This document shows, piece after piece, positions 34,691-47,640 of a DNA stretch of 64,000 bases. The first letter of the stretch is position 1, and the number at the start of each line of letters is the position of its first letter. Origin of the DNA: Nemertoderma westbladi. Lineage: Eukaryota; Xenacoelomorpha; Nemertodermatida; Nemertodermatidae. The position numbers and the translations under genes are program-made. The DNA is taken from the NCBI GenBank assembly GCA_032718475.1, contig JAUCBJ010001142.1:62001-126000 (forward strand), written 5' to 3'. The notes below the pieces were generated by a model. That model worked only from the letters and a program-made list of their open reading frames with translations. It made no database searches and was not told the origin of the DNA.

Positions 34691-34940
34691 TAGTTTATTT
34701 TACCGAAAATAACTTATAATAATAACCTATAATAAATGTATAATAACAAATACCTCGAAAAATACAGCTTGCCAACACATTGTTACTTTCAATATTAGAA
34801 AGGGAACTAACATAGCCATCTAAATGGCGTTTGTTCTATTGGATAGCACATTAAATTGTAGGAAAAGTCACAAGATCTCGGTTTTTCCAATAAACCAGGC
34901 TCAATGATACAGATGAATTTTAAAAAAATTTATAAATTAA

Positions 34941-34962
34941 CCCCCCCCCCCCCCCCCCCCCC
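34941..34962. repeat. Poly(C) tract, 22 bp
   Basis: An uninterrupted C run followed by GGGCGAAA. Confidence 0.9.
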
Positions 34963-36130
34963 GGGCGAAATGGCGAAATAGGGTTATAGTTGTTAAGGTA
35001 AGGCAGCCCTTACCTTAACTGAACTACTCTAAATGCCCTTTTAAATATTTAGAGTTGTTCAAAAAGTAAATGTGTATTTATATTTGTCAAGTTAATATAA
35101 AACGACACTTACAGTAGTTCAGTGGGTTTGACAGTGTTAAAGTTTTACACAATATTATTAGATCCTTTCGCAAAATATAACGAAGGTCAAAAAATATTAT
35201 TGATGTAGAACATACATTATTTCTTTAAGTAACACAGCGAATGCTTTCAACAATACAGCATTAGGGATTTATAGCCTTCTAAGCCATCGCGTTTGCTCAA
35301 ACGCAACATTTCTGGGTAAGCTAAGCTAAATAGGGGATTGTTGAGTCACCTTTTAAGAGAGTGGCTGTGAATGTAGCTTTAACTAACTTCAGTTAAAGAT
35401 ACATTTAAATTATTTGAATAGCATAAATGTTGGGCCTATGTAATTTAACTAAACATTTACCATAAGGAACGACATTCGAAGTGTGTTTCCATTTCATTCG
35501 GGCAGCAGATCTGACTCTAGTATAATTCAGTGCAGTCTATAATGGGTTCAGCGCTCTTCCAATTGGAATAGGAAGTAAAAATAAACGACCAGGAATAGGA
35601 ACACCCATCAGGCTGGATGGTCGAAAATTGTATTGGGGTTACAAATAAATTCATATCAAGTGTAGAATTTGGTGACTTTTTAACCTTAATGATGTCAGTT
35701 GTGCATCAGTCAAAACATTTTCTATAAATACTTCCAGGCCATAATGACATACTGTACTATGTATGCTGGACTATACATACACCTCGTTGGTTTAATAAAC
35801 GATGCGTTAGGGTCAAAACTTATAGAAACTAAACAATAAACGAAATATTGTTATTATTTTAGTCATTGAAGTGGGGAAACATTCTAGGGTATAATACAAT
35901 GCCAGCCATTAATTCGGCAGAAAATGGAAACTCGGTTTATCTTAAATGCAAACATTTATAAACTGTTGTACCATTATTTTATAAATTTTCAATTTCTCGG
36001 GCTTGAAATGGGTGGGGGTAATGCTATTGGGCATGAGGCATTGCTGGGTAATAATTGGAAGATTATATTTAACCATGATATGGCTACCCATAGGCCTTAT
36101 CCGCCTTGGCTCTCCCCCTAATGGATTGGG
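34963..36130. other. Intergenic, no gene seen
   Basis: AT-rich. Short open frames at 35,924-36,188 lack any recognisable feature. Confidence 0.4.
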
Positions 36131-36420
36131 GGACGTTAGTGCCCGCGAGACGTTAGTGCCCGCGGGCACTAACGTCTTAGGACTTTAGTGCCCGCGAGTC
36201 ATTAGTGCCCGGGAACCATGTCTGCAAGCGAGACGTTAGTGCCCGCGAGACGTTAGTGCCCGCGGGCACTAATGTCTCAGGACTTTAGTGCCCGCGAGTC
36301 ATTAGTGCCCGAGGACCTTGTCTGCAATTGAGACGTTAGTGCCCACGAGTCATTAGTGCCCGAGGACCTTGTCTGCAAGTGAGACGTTAGTGCCCGCGAG
36401 TCATTATTAGTCCCCGCACT
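36131..36420. repeat. 100-bp GC-rich palindromic minisatellite
   Basis: Words TTAGTGCCCGCGAG and CATTAGTGCCCG repeat throughout. A 28-bp perfect palindrome (GACGTTAGTGCCCG plus its complement) is at 36,149-36,176, and a copy with one mismatch lies 100 bp on (36,249-36,276). A third and fourth shortened unit follow, keeping the CCTTGTCTGCAA linker. Confidence 0.88.
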
Positions 36421-36614
36421 GAATTTGGAAGTTAGTATAAGGCAATCCGTTTTTCTTCTTACTTATAGTGAGACAACGGCCTCCTCCATTAACATACACT
36501 AATTTAATTAATTCCCTAATTTAATTAACTAAAAGTACTACTTTACTTTTAATTCGTCGACAAAATGTCAGACAGTCGACTGAATATTTTTCTTGAAATC
36601 ATTAATCCATTTCA

Positions 36615-38320
36615 ATACACCATGTCCTGGAATATAGTGTCGTTATATTGATGTACAGTACCTGGACCCCCCAGCCCCCCCCCCCCCCCCCCAAAATTTT
36701 TCTACAAATCTTAATGAGATAGCATGAAATTTGAAACAGAGATAGTTTCACCTCCCTCCTCCTTGCTGGGTGAGCCAGAATTTTATTTTTGATTTCATTC
36801 TTTAGCGTTTGAAAACGGTGTCTCCGTCGGTATTGCGTCAGTTACACCGCAGTTATTCTTCAACCTTATAGCGATTTGTTGATATTGACGGATAGCTGGC
36901 CATACAAGGATTCCAAATATGTATCATAATCTGAATTTGGTCGTAAAATAGATAAGATATGAACGTTCAAATGTCGCATGATTTAGCATCTGCGCGAGGC
37001 TATTTTATTATATTTAAATAACAATCCATATTCTAGAACACCATGGTTTTCAGAACAGAAGGTCGGGGGGCTGGCCATTCGTCGCCACAATGAGATCCGG
37101 GATGTCTTCGGTGACCTACTGGCGGGGGCTTTCGGTTCGAACAATGTCGAAAGGGAGGTCACCCTGTCTGGAGGTCACCTGGACTCCCAGGGGCATGTGG
37201 TCGAGAGGGTGAGGGCTGATCTGGTCTCACGGGGTGTTTGGGCGAACCAGGTAGTGGCGTCTTTCGACGTCTCGATTGTAAATCTTGACGCCACTTTCTA
37301 CGTTCGCTCCAACAGCTCCGCTGAGACCTTACTCGCCCAGAGGGAGCGGGTCAAACGCGTCCACTACCAGGAGGCCTGCGAAACACGCAGGATGCACTTC
37401 ACACCGCTCGTGTGTTCCACTGATGGAGTGTGGGGTGCGGAGGCGACGGTCTTCATCCGGCACCTTGCTGAGACTCTGCAGTCTCAGCAGGTCGGGATGA
37501 GGCAGCATGGGTTGGGGGTGATGCTGGGTGCGGTGAGGCGACGGTTGCAGTTCGGTCTCCTTCGGGCGACCTCTCTGTGCCTGAGGGGTGGGAGGAGGCC
37601 TTGGCGGGGTCTCGGGTGTGGGGATGGGGCGGGGATTCGGGGGATAGACCAGGACATGTACTAGGGGGGACGGGGTTTGCTGTTGTTGTCGTTCTTCGGG
37701 GGGGAATGGGCAAGATAATTTAATATTGTATAACCCGGTTTACTTATTGTCAGTTATCGGTTGATTTTGGTGAACTGTAGTTGTAAACGCTCAATTAATG
37801 TAAATATATTAATAATATATATATAAAAAAATATTCTAGAACACTTTGTTTATATACGAATAGCTACGCAATAGTATGATTACAGAGTTATTGCATTGTT
37901 GCCCAGCTACGTATGGGATAAACAACATGTTCTAGAATATGGTGTATTTTTTTTATAGAATAAAATATCCTTTCGCAGGTGTAAAACCATGCAACTTTAG
38001 AATGCCCATATCTCAGCGGTTTTACGACGAAATTCAGATTGTGATACATATTTGGAATCCTTGCACGGTCAGCTTTCCGTTAACAACAAATCGCTATAAG
38101 GTTGAAGAATAACTTCGGTGTAACTGGCGCAATACCGACGGAGACGCTTTTTTCAAACGCTTGTAGCTAAAGAATGAAAGCAAAAATAAAAAGTCTGTCT
38201 CACCCAGCAAGGAGGAGGGAGGTGAAACTATCTCTGTTTCAAATTTCATGCTATCTCATTAAGATTTGTAGAAAAATTAGGTACCTGAATAACGACACTA
38301 TATTCCAGGACATGGTGTAT
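36615..38320. mobile_element. Long-TIR element, family F, carrying a coding fragment
   Basis: Inverted arms of about 420 bp (36,615-37,038) and 390 bp (37,928-38,320) share ATACACCATGTCCTGGAATA at the outer end, AGTTTCACCTCC, AGCGATTTGTTG, GATACATATTTGGAATCC (right-arm sense) and CCATATTCTAGAACA at the inner end. The left arm has a C18 tract at 36,675-36,692. The 890-bp interior holds a GC-rich open frame quite unlike the AT-rich arms. No target duplication was clear and no transposase is encoded. A short relative is at 52,504-52,980. Confidence 0.85.
37040..37664 (+). pseudogene. Fragment of a retroelement-type protein C-terminus (nuclease-like)
   Basis: The frame is open from the inner edge of the left TIR arm to a stop at 37,662-37,664, with no ATG near its beginning (GTG at 37,197 is not a start). 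The peptide runs PWFSEQKVGGLAIRRHNEIR ... RADLVSRGVW ... FDVSIVNLDA ... KRVHYQEAC ... FTPLVCSTDGVWGAEA ... LGAVRRRLQFGLLRATSLCL. From memory this order (HN.IRD; FDV...N..A; K..YQE; FTPLV.ST.G; R.LSF.LLR...CLRG) is the C-terminal part of a very common multi-copy metazoan retroelement protein. FDV and the later Lys-rich helix recall a restriction-endonuclease-like fold. It is truncated at its N-terminus exactly at the TIR arm, so it looks like a captured fragment. Function is unproven. Confidence 0.6.
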
Positions 38321-39880
38321 ATTAGTTAGCGTCTTTGGACGATTATACTGTAGTACTGCACCTTGTTTTTTTTTTATTACACATTAACTGTCTCTCCAGT
38401 AAAGTTAAACAAATTAAGTATACTCAATCAAAAGTAAGTTATTTAACAATCAAACGCTGTTGCTTGATCATCATTCCTTGAAGACTTTAGCGTAAAACCA
38501 AATAATATAAATGCTACCATGTCTAACTGAGATTATTTAAATTTTTAATCATAAAAGATCCAGCTGATACTATAATATTATTATTATTTTTTTTTATTTA
38601 TTCTACCCTGTTTATTTAATCTATGTATGTAATATTTTACTTCTGATCTTTGGCGGATCATTTTACTGTACAGTATGTGCCGGTACTTATAGTATTAGTA
38701 TATAGTATTGATATATTTGTTTTATATTTTATGTATCTTTTGTATCTTTTACTATATGTATATTTATATATTTGGTTTTTAATTTAGTATGACTTGGATA
38801 TTACAAAAAGTACATAGTAGCCTATTCATATTATAGATTATATTATTATTATTGTTATTGTTTTATGGATTATTCTACTTTAGCAATTTAGTTCCAACGT
38901 ATTTGTCATTAGTGAATTCTCGATATTTGTTCGTTTGTTAGATAATCAATATAGTACATACAGTATTAATTGTAGGCCTTTAATATTTAGTAAAATATAA
39001 TACTTAATATATTTATTAATTCAAAGATCTGAAGAAATTGGAAATTACTTAAATTCACTATTGTACAAACCCGCCTAAACAGCAAAAAATTATATATAAA
39101 TTATAAAAGCACGTGTATTTTAAATATTTATGATTAGATGTGATTATACAGTATAATGATTATATAACAATAGTATGATGTACATATTTTTTAATAGTAG
39201 GCCCTATAGAAATGGAAATGGAAATTGACTACTAAGTAAAAACACAGTTAAACATCACACTACTAAAACGAACCGTTATTAAAAGCTTTCTCTTAAAAAA
39301 ATGATCTCTAAAAATGCCTTCTAAAATGACTCTTTCCTTACCTATATGCTAAGAATTGGGGTAGGCCTACAGGGGTTGTTTAACTACGTATCTGTATTAA
39401 TCTGTCATATCTATGACATTTGTAACCATGCTGAATATTTATGACGTAAAAAATATAGAAATTAAAGTGTAAACATTAAAAATTTTAAGGAAATTAATAT
39501 ACAGTAGGCCTATTAATTAATAAAAATATAAACAGTAATTAGGCCCTATGTATGTATGTACGGTATGCAGGTATGTACAGTATGTATTTATTTATTAAGT
39601 TTATTATTTCTGTATTTCAGTATTTATTTTGTTGAATATTGAATCCGGTAATCCAGTAATCAATACAGCAATAGCTGAATAGGTTCTTACTACTGTACTA
39701 CAGTCAGACAGTACTACTACAGTACTACATGTACAGCATATAGTACTGTATAAGTATAATATATTATATTATATACTATAATAATTTATTGTTAAAGTTA
39801 TATTTTAAAATTATGTTTTTATCAATATCAATATAATATTTTTACTATAATTATACTGTATATTTATTTTACTTAAATTA
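38321..39880. other. AT-rich intergenic DNA
   Basis: No gene or clear element. TACTGTA/TACAGTA words cluster at 39,690-39,760. Confidence 0.5.
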
Positions 39881-39884
39881 CTCT

Positions 39885-40005
39885 GTGGTGCCTCATGCAC
39901 GGCTGAGTGCATTTTATTGCCCTATGTACCGGTAATATTTCTTGTATGTGAAAATTTTAACTGATGTGTCATTAAATCAAATCAATTCAATTCATTCAAT
40001 TCAGC
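39885..40005 (+). mobile_element. Possible LINE 3' tail
   Basis: Sequence ending ATGTGTCATTAAATC followed by several AATTC/CAAAT-type short repeats (39,974-40,004) looks like the tandem tail of a CR1/L2-like LINE on the plus strand. It abuts the end of the GC-rich minus-strand ORF, whose last residues (LNELN) are read from the tail itself. Confidence 0.3.
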
Positions 40006-40894
40006 AGTACAGCTGCCTAGGCATCCGCTTGACACTTGAGCTCCGGACGTGGACGTGGATTGACCGTTATCTGAGCGTATAGGCCTCGTTGTTTCGCCGG
40101 GACTGTCCGTGGTAGTAGATCGGCCGGTGGTGTTTCCGGGGGAGGCGCCGCCGATAAATAATACCTCCCGCACCTCGCGGACAAGGGGGTCCATTGGTGC
40201 CAACTTGCGCTGGGCTGGGAGTGCTACCGGTGCCAGCGGTGTCACAGACACGATGTGGATAGTGGGGGCCGAGGGTAGCTCTTCCCCTACTACCTGTCCG
40301 GGTTTCAACCACCCCACCACGAACCAGCCGCCGCCGAACTCGCACTGATGGCGAATAATGCCCTTGCTCGCCCTTGGAAGACCCTCCGTATCGTATGTCG
40401 TTACGCTGCCGGCGAGCGACGACTCCGTCACAAACAGTTTCGTGAACGCCCGCGAAACGAAGGGCTCCACATCTAGCCCCCCCAGCTCCGGGGCAGAGAT
40501 TCTGACCTTGAAGGCCCAGGCCGGCTGGGACGCGGTGGTCCAGCAACTGCAGTTCAGTCCCTTCTGAGAATCGCAGAAGGGGCCACGACAGACCGCGTCC
40601 GCGAACTCCACCCGCCGCACAGAAATGTTTTTTGTAGAAACAGAAAAGGAGGCGAACTTTGTGGAGTCGTACACCGGCCGAATCGCGAACACCTTTGAAT
40701 CGGTCGGAGAATCCGACAGGGGAAGAATGACCTCCTCGGTTGATACAACCGCGAAGTTTTTCTCCCCCTCGAACTCCGGGTTTAATATAGCGACCGTGCT
40801 GCCAACGCGCATGCGGCTGGCGAAATAGAGCAGTCTGGAAAACTCCGTCGGGCGTCTCATGATTACTGCGAACACCTCGTTGGATGCGAGACAT
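39982..40894 (-). CDS. Unknown protein with CxGxFCDxQ...CxCW Cys motif, probably truncated
   Basis: I do not recognise the gene with certainty. The frame is open over about 300 codons in a GC-rich island inside AT-rich DNA. The first ATG is at 40,860. The frame also stays open upstream to a good acceptor-like TTACTTAG ending at 40,895, so 40,860 may be internal to an exon. Features seen: FASRMRVGSTVAILNPEF near the start, a central CRGPFCDSQKGLNCSCW cluster of four Cys, FGGGWFVVGWLKPGQVVG, and a low-complexity Ser/Thr/Gly tail. The last residues fall in a LINE-like tail, so the native C-terminus may be lost. The 'VGS.V.I..P.F' start and Cys cluster would fit an OB-fold-like DNA-binding protein from a mobile element, which is inference. 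Confidence 0.45.
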
Positions 40895-41237
40895 CTAAGT
40901 AATTCAAAAAAATTGTTTATATATAGTTTGTTTGTAGGCCTAGTAGTTTATAGTGTTTATAGTTAGTATAGTAGTTTATTGTTTGTAGTAGTTTATATTT
41001 TTATAGTATTTTGAAACAGTTGAGTTAGCTACATTATAATACACAAATTTTTATATTATAATATCCAAATTGCTTTTTACAATTAGAACAAAATTTATAG
41101 TATATTAATAGTAGTACCGGTAATTGTTAGTAGTAAGTACTGAAGTGTATTTATTTTTATAGATTAATAAAAAGTAGTAAATTTCAACAAACCTGCAGAA
41201 TATAAGTCTAGAATAAGTTAGTTCTTTCTTAGCTATC

Positions 41238-41444
41238 TTATGGCCGCCTCTTTTTGCTACAGCCACGGTTCCCGGTTTCGCCACATTTAATATCTGACAT
41301 GATATATCGTATATCATCTTCCTCGTTTTCGCCACCAACGAGTTGCGGGACGGAAATAGTGGCAAACCCATTTCCTAACAATATTCCGATATTGGCTTCC
41401 ACATTTATTCCCTTCCAGATGGCCAATGAATAGGATGTCGGCAT
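41238..41444 (-). CDS. Small ORF of unknown function
   Basis: A 68-codon frame with an ATG (41,444), containing NVEANIGILLGNGFATISVP and an acidic ENEEDDIRY stretch, ending KKRRP. The composition is more protein-like than that of neighbouring frames, and it lies on the same strand as the Cys-motif ORF 350 bp away. It could be an upstream exon of that gene, but no clear donor was found. Confidence 0.25.
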   Translation of the reverse strand: MPTSYSLAIWKGINVEANIGILLGNGFATISVPQLVGGENEEDDIRYIMSDIKCGETGNRGCSKKRRP

Positions 41445-43174
41445 CTAAATTAGAAAACAATAACAAATTGCCCCAATAAGTATACTTACTCACATCACTA
41501 TTATGATCATGTAAATATATTGTGATTTATAGTATTTTGTACAGCGATAAAAATGGTGGAAAGAACTTTCAAATAACAGTAAGTAAAAGTTAACAATTTA
41601 CATTATTTATGCCGTATTTATTTATAAGAACTTATTTATAAGGTATATTAACTAATAAATGGATCGGTAATGGTAGTGGAAGTCTTATTTTATTCCGATT
41701 GTATTGTACTTAATTTAATACATAACGTCTTACATAACATACCTAAATTATTAGATTCCATTTTAAAAAGGCAAATTAATAAGTATTAATTTTGCACTAT
41801 ATATATATTTAATCTTTAAATAATAATAACAATACTGCATATGAAGGAAAATAATATTTTAGCAACTTACCTTTGATATTGAATACAGTTTTTGATACAG
41901 CAATTGATATGTATTTCCTCCGCTTTGATAATATTAATTTACTCGCTGTAAGGGTTAGAGATTAAGGCTTAAGATTTAACTAAACAAAAGTCCTAATTAT
42001 TACGTTTGTATACTTAGAAAGTTAACCTAATTAATTTAATTAATATAAATAAGTTTTAACTAAATAATGTCTCTGTTATAATTGTAATTCTGTATTTTTA
42101 GGATTAAATTACCGACGTACTAGTTAAATCCGAAACAAACCACTATGGATATCATGTACATCATGTTCTTGTTAAAATACGCAAACGTGTTCTACATAAT
42201 TCTAGAATATATCTATCATACCATCTCGATATCAGGAATACACATTATTATGTTATATTATGAATGCATATGAAATATTTATTACTATTTTACTCTAGTT
42301 ATTTTTTTATTATGTAAATGTAAAGGACAGATTATCAAAATTTATTATTTGATTATTTATTATTACTATTTAAATATTAATTTATAACTATAGTCTGAGA
42401 GTGTAATAACTATTTACTTACTTGTGTGTAAAGTAGCACTTTACAGTGTGATGATCTGAGTGGCTTTGTTACACGAACGAACGTTAGTGAGTGAGTGAAA
42501 ATAGAGCCACGAGGATCAGAACACTGTAAAGTACTTCGCAACAAGTATGTATGTAGTTTTATTCCAAAATTTTAACATTACGAAATGATTGTATATATAT
42601 TATAAGTGATAGAAACTGCACAAATTAAATTAGTTGCTGTATAAATAAATGTAAAAATGACATAAATTATGTTATAAATAAGTTAGCTTATATTTATGGT
42701 GGCGTTTGGAGCCATGTTATAATAATATAGCTAGGCCCTACTGGTTATTAATAGGTATACCCCTCCTACCGATAGGTAATGCAGTAGGTCTATCTGGCTT
42801 TCAGGCAAATACCACCTATCGTTTACGTGGTAACCCATAACGATGTTAAGTAATGTCCACTAAGGGGACATTACTTTAACTACTAACACCAAATACAATA
42901 CTAAATGTACAGGCCAATACAATGCTGTAATGTCCTCTAAAGTTGTAAAATGCTAAATAACAACTCGCTGTTAATACTAACGGCGTTGAGTAATGTTACA
43001 ATTTAGGAATAAAATAAATCATGTCTTTAATTTATAAACCTATCAATCGTAAAGTAGGTTTATCGTTATGTCTACCAAAAGTAATATAACACACAGTGCT
43101 CTTATAATCATTGTTGTTTAACGTTGTAACTAGCAATAATACTACAGATCTGTAATTATACTGTACTACAGACC
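41445..43174. other. AT-rich intergenic DNA
   Basis: No gene seen. Short inverted words AGTAGCACTTTACAGTGTGATGATC and GATCAGAACACTGTAAAGTACT (42,431 and 42,514) form an imperfect inverted pair about 100 bp long, possibly a small MITE. Confidence 0.4.
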
Positions 43175-43636
43175 GGGGGGGGGGGGGGGGGGGGTGGGTT
43201 AGGGTTACACACCCGCCTTAGCGAATATATATTTTCGCATAGGCGACTGAACAATATTAAGTTAATTTCCCCTGAAGGATATTGAATTTTGATTATGTCC
43301 ACGTCCAGAGTCCCCCCTATCTGACTACCATAGCAACATAGTTTCCGACTATAGACTATCATGTAATGTACACAGTTCTAGAATATTTGTATTATAACAA
43401 CAACATAGTCAAATGATTAACATGGCCTAATTCAGAAAATATACCGGCACGTTAAATTTCGTCCTTTGTATTAATTAAATTATTAAATATAAAATAATAA
43501 CAAAGTAGAAAATCCCACGTAATGCAATCCTCAACTAACATAACATTACAATCGTTAGTCTACCAAAACACACAATTTGTCTGACATGGAGATTATTTAG
43601 CCTACCTCAGTAATGGTGTCGTCGGGGGGGGGGGGG
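43175..43636. repeat. Poly(G) tracts (20 and 13 bp) flanking AT-rich DNA
   Basis: G20 at 43,175-43,194 and G13 at 43,624-43,636. No gene between them. Confidence 0.85.
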
Positions 43637-46600
43637 CTTTAGTATCAGAAACTTAATCGTTTTGTTCTTTATGCACTTTAATAATATGACGTCTTAATTT
43701 ACTCCCCTTCTGTATGTGGCACATTCGATAAAGGAAAGCGTTTGTAGTAAGTAATCTTGTTTTTGAATGAATGAAATTAATGAATCAACATATAAATGGC
43801 AAAACTAGTACCGGTACATTGTATCATTTTTACATCTATTTTTGTTATTAAACGGCAGGTGGGACAATTAAGTTTGCAAAATAAATTTTTTGTGAAAATA
43901 TTTTAAAATGTTTTGTTATCGTTTATTTTATAACCTGTTTTATCCCAATTTAGAAATTTTCAATTTATCCTAATTTATACTACTTTATTATTTTAAATAT
44001 TAATTAAATATAGTTTATAATAAATTTTATATTTTATTACTTATAGGCCTATATAACATACGGTAGGCCTACATAAGCATACAGTACGTGTACACCCTAC
44101 AATCAGTGTTGTTCGACGTTGTCACGGGCAGCAATTAATACTACAACTCGAACTCTAGAATATATTATATTGCCATAGCGACATACATTATTTGTATATT
44201 GGTTAAACTAAATGCTTTAAATATGTTTTTAAACACTATCAAGAGTGTAACTATTTATTACAGGATAATTATTAAAATAAACTTATTTGTACATTATTTA
44301 TTTGTAATGTTACTGCATTTTATTTATATTTCTGCCGCATTAAGGCCACTACGTGGTTCCCTGTCATATTAGACAAACCCGCCGCCCGCCCACAATTTGT
44401 AATCTTAGCCGCTATACGAAAAATTAAATTTGTACTGAAAAGGTACCGTGTCTAACAATACCCACCCCCCGCCCATCGTGTGTCATTCGTGAAGGCAATG
44501 GTAATTAAGGCTAAAACAAACATCTATACGATTTTCCATTTGGTATAACTATAATATTGTCTCGGTAAATTAATTGTTAATTTGACAACCCCCCACCCAC
44601 CCTGCAATGCTTTGCAGATGTAACCAGCCCTGCGCTATAATGGCGATGGTAAAATATAACATTGTTCGACATAACTGGAAGCAATACTATGTTTTCCACT
44701 TAGTTTTCTATCCGAAATACACAATGACGTTACGTCAGCGAATTCTTGAGTTTCTCGGACATATAAATGCTCGGTAATTGGGAATTATTCATTTATTGAG
44801 TTTGAGAAGTTATTACATTTTAAAGAAATTCGGCGATCAACCAGATTCAAGCGAACCATCAACACTTTTTAAGGTTCACCAATAATTCATCCACTATGTT
44901 GTGTCGAAATAAATCTACACGATAAACGATCCCTCATAACTTATCACAATTTACAATGTACTTGTCTCGTAAGTACTGAGAGACCTCCCTTTTGATTGGA
45001 TATTGCAGTTATATAGAAGAGTATATAATGCTTTTTAGTATCGGGATCGGCCCATTAATCTAACCAAAATATGAAAATAAGATAATTGTAGAGATTTCAT
45101 TAATTATATTTTCAAATCAACATAATACAGGATAATAATTACTAAACATATTTCATAGTAATTACATATGCATGCACAAACGTACAGTATTAATGTACGT
45201 GTGAATCAGTTTATTTTAATATAAATACTTATTTAAACATTTATATTTATAATGCTTAGGATTTTGAATGTAAACTTGAAAACTAATATTTTTATTTTAA
45301 ATGTGCCCTACTCAAAAAATGTAACTGCACATTAATTAAGAAAGTCTTCATCCATACTGCATTATAAATCATGTTATTAAACATAATGATAAAAAGTAAG
45401 TAAATAACAAATAAAACTGCTGCGATTTCGGAATTAAGTTTTAATAGAACAATAAAATTAGTTTCGAATTATATGGATCATCAGCGTAATAGCTGAAGGG
45501 TGAATTAGTTAGCACAGCATTATGTAATAGGTAGGAGAGATATATGTTGTTTTTATGTAAGTAATTTTTGCGGTATGAAAACAATTATTATTGGCATAAG
45601 CAGTATAGTATCAACCATGACAATATTACAATTAAAACATGTTCTTTATTGACCGAGAAAATAAAAGTCTTAAAACTTTTAAATGATTTAATTGCAATAC
45701 CGTGCAATTGGTCTACAGAAAATTAGTTAGCAATAGCTACGGATTGGGGTTTATCCAAAGCTATTAAAACTAACTTCGTAGTTTCTGATTAAACACACAT
45801 AGTTGAGTATTATCCGCTCTACCGCAACATTGGGACATGGGTTGGTGCGCATTGTCTTAATGTGACATGAATAGGATTTATTATTAGTATTTGTTAGTGT
45901 TAGTTAAAGTTAGTTATAATAATCCGACGTAATGGGATATGGATGCGTAATGATTGGACCAAAATGCGACATAGGTGGGTAAAGATTTGTCCAAAGGGAC
46001 ATGATGGGTGGATATTGGACAATGTAGACTACAGTATGATTATTCTTGAACACAAAAATAGGAAGTAGGCCTACAATAGCAATGAGAACACAACTCGTTA
46101 TTTGGCATAGGATGGGTGTGGCATCACAATGCCTCATAACCAATCATGTTTGTTTTTAGTGGAGATGTTTAAATTTTAGTAATAGTAACCATAAATGGGT
46201 GTTACTATACTCCAACAATACTCACTATACTACTGTTTACTATTGAATGGGTATGTTGATATTAGTAGGCCTATGTACATTAAGTACTAATGAATATTGC
46301 TATATTAGTATTAATTGTAAGTACTGCAGTAATGGGGTGTTGATATTAATTACATAATGGATGGTCGTAGGCTTGTGTGCTGAGTTTTTGCGAGAGTTTA
46401 TTTAGTACATGAAGTACTTGTGAAGTGTTTATAATAAGTAAAATAAGTACATTTTTTGAGGTGTATAAATGTAGTCCTACACAATTATTTTACTTGCAAA
46501 CAGCGAAACGCGGGTGTCTGTAAATTGTAGACGAAGACCACGCACTGCATACAGAGAGAGGACATGAGTTACAGTCTACGCCACAAGACACCGAAATTTA

Positions 46601-47230
46601 GTTTCAATTTTATTTTCGATTTAACGGACAACACTAATCCTTATTATTGATTGACCGGTAGAGAAGGCCTATTTATTATATTAGGCCTATTGTATAGGGC
46701 TAAGTAATAATTATTGATTGCTGTTTGATGTAGATAGTTATTATGTATTATTACCTACCTTTTAAAGTTCAGCCTAGCGACAAATGAATAAAAATATATT
46801 GGTATAAACAAATAATGGAAGGTGAAGAATAAATAGTAATAATTAATAAATTAATTAATGCAGTACAGATTCCAAATATTGTTACATTCTGTTGAGTTAC
46901 TAATTGCATTTCTCATATTTCAAATGTGTTCAACACATTCATTGTACTGTACATATTCCAAGCACGAACGTACATTTTACAGCATATTTGCACGTACATG
47001 CACGTACATACATTAGGGATGGGTCGAACAAATTTATTTCCAAATTGAATTGGCTGGAATGGAATAAAACACACAACAAAATTTATTAATTTTGTATAAA
47101 GGAAGGAACACCATCCGCAATTAGCACACAATGTGCCAAATGTTGGTGATATACCGCATTGCGGTTATAACCGCTTTTAGTGATGATAATATTGTAGTAC
47201 CTTCTCATATTCTATTGATCTTAGTTAGGT
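43637..47230. other. AT-rich intergenic DNA
   Basis: No convincing coding frame, RNA gene or element boundary. Scattered TAGGCCTA octamers near 44,045, 44,068, 46,070, 46,265 and 46,684. Confidence 0.45.
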
Positions 47231-47232
47231 CT

Positions 47233-47314
47233 CATTGGAACCGCAATGATCAATTTAGTTGGAGGGGTTTGTGTCTACTTACACTAAATTGATGATATGA
47301 TTGCGGTTCTAATA
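47233..47314. repeat. Imperfect hairpin with AACCGCAAT arms
   Basis: GGAACCGCAATGATCAATTTAGT at the left pairs with ACTAAATTGATGATATGATTGCGGTTC at the right around a loop of about 30 bp, with a 5-bp bulge. Confidence 0.6.
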
Positions 47315-47451
47315 AGCCCAAGTAGATTGCATAATAAAACTAGTGTGCATGCATAGTAAACAAACTTACTGTAGTATGGTACTATTATAGTGTATAAAAT
47401 ATACTAAAAGTATAGTGTACTATGAATACTATAAAAGTAATATGAGTAAAA

Positions 47452-47625
47452 TATAAATGACCCCATGATATCCGTACATATTGACTTGTAAATGACAACT
47501 TTTTCTTTAAATTATTGTTTTCCTACATGTAGCTATCTATCCTGAGATAACCATATCAATCTTAGTATTAAAATCTACCAGAAAGGTAAACATGTCATCA
47601 TGGGGTCATTTGATAATATTATTAA
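47452..47625. mobile_element. Small MITE-like element with AAATGACCCCATGAT ends
   Basis: A 15-bp perfect inverted repeat, AAATGACCCCATGAT at about 47,457 and its complement near 47,606-47,620. The element is about 170 bp, AT-rich and non-coding. The target duplication is not clear. Confidence 0.6.
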
Positions 47626-47640
47626 TAACAACAAAATATA

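Noticed and set aside
40067-40894. 275-codon frame overlapping the Cys-motif ORF in another phase
   Set aside because: It is rich in Arg/Gly/His with no motif; it is open because the island is GC-rich. The other phase has the structured composition.
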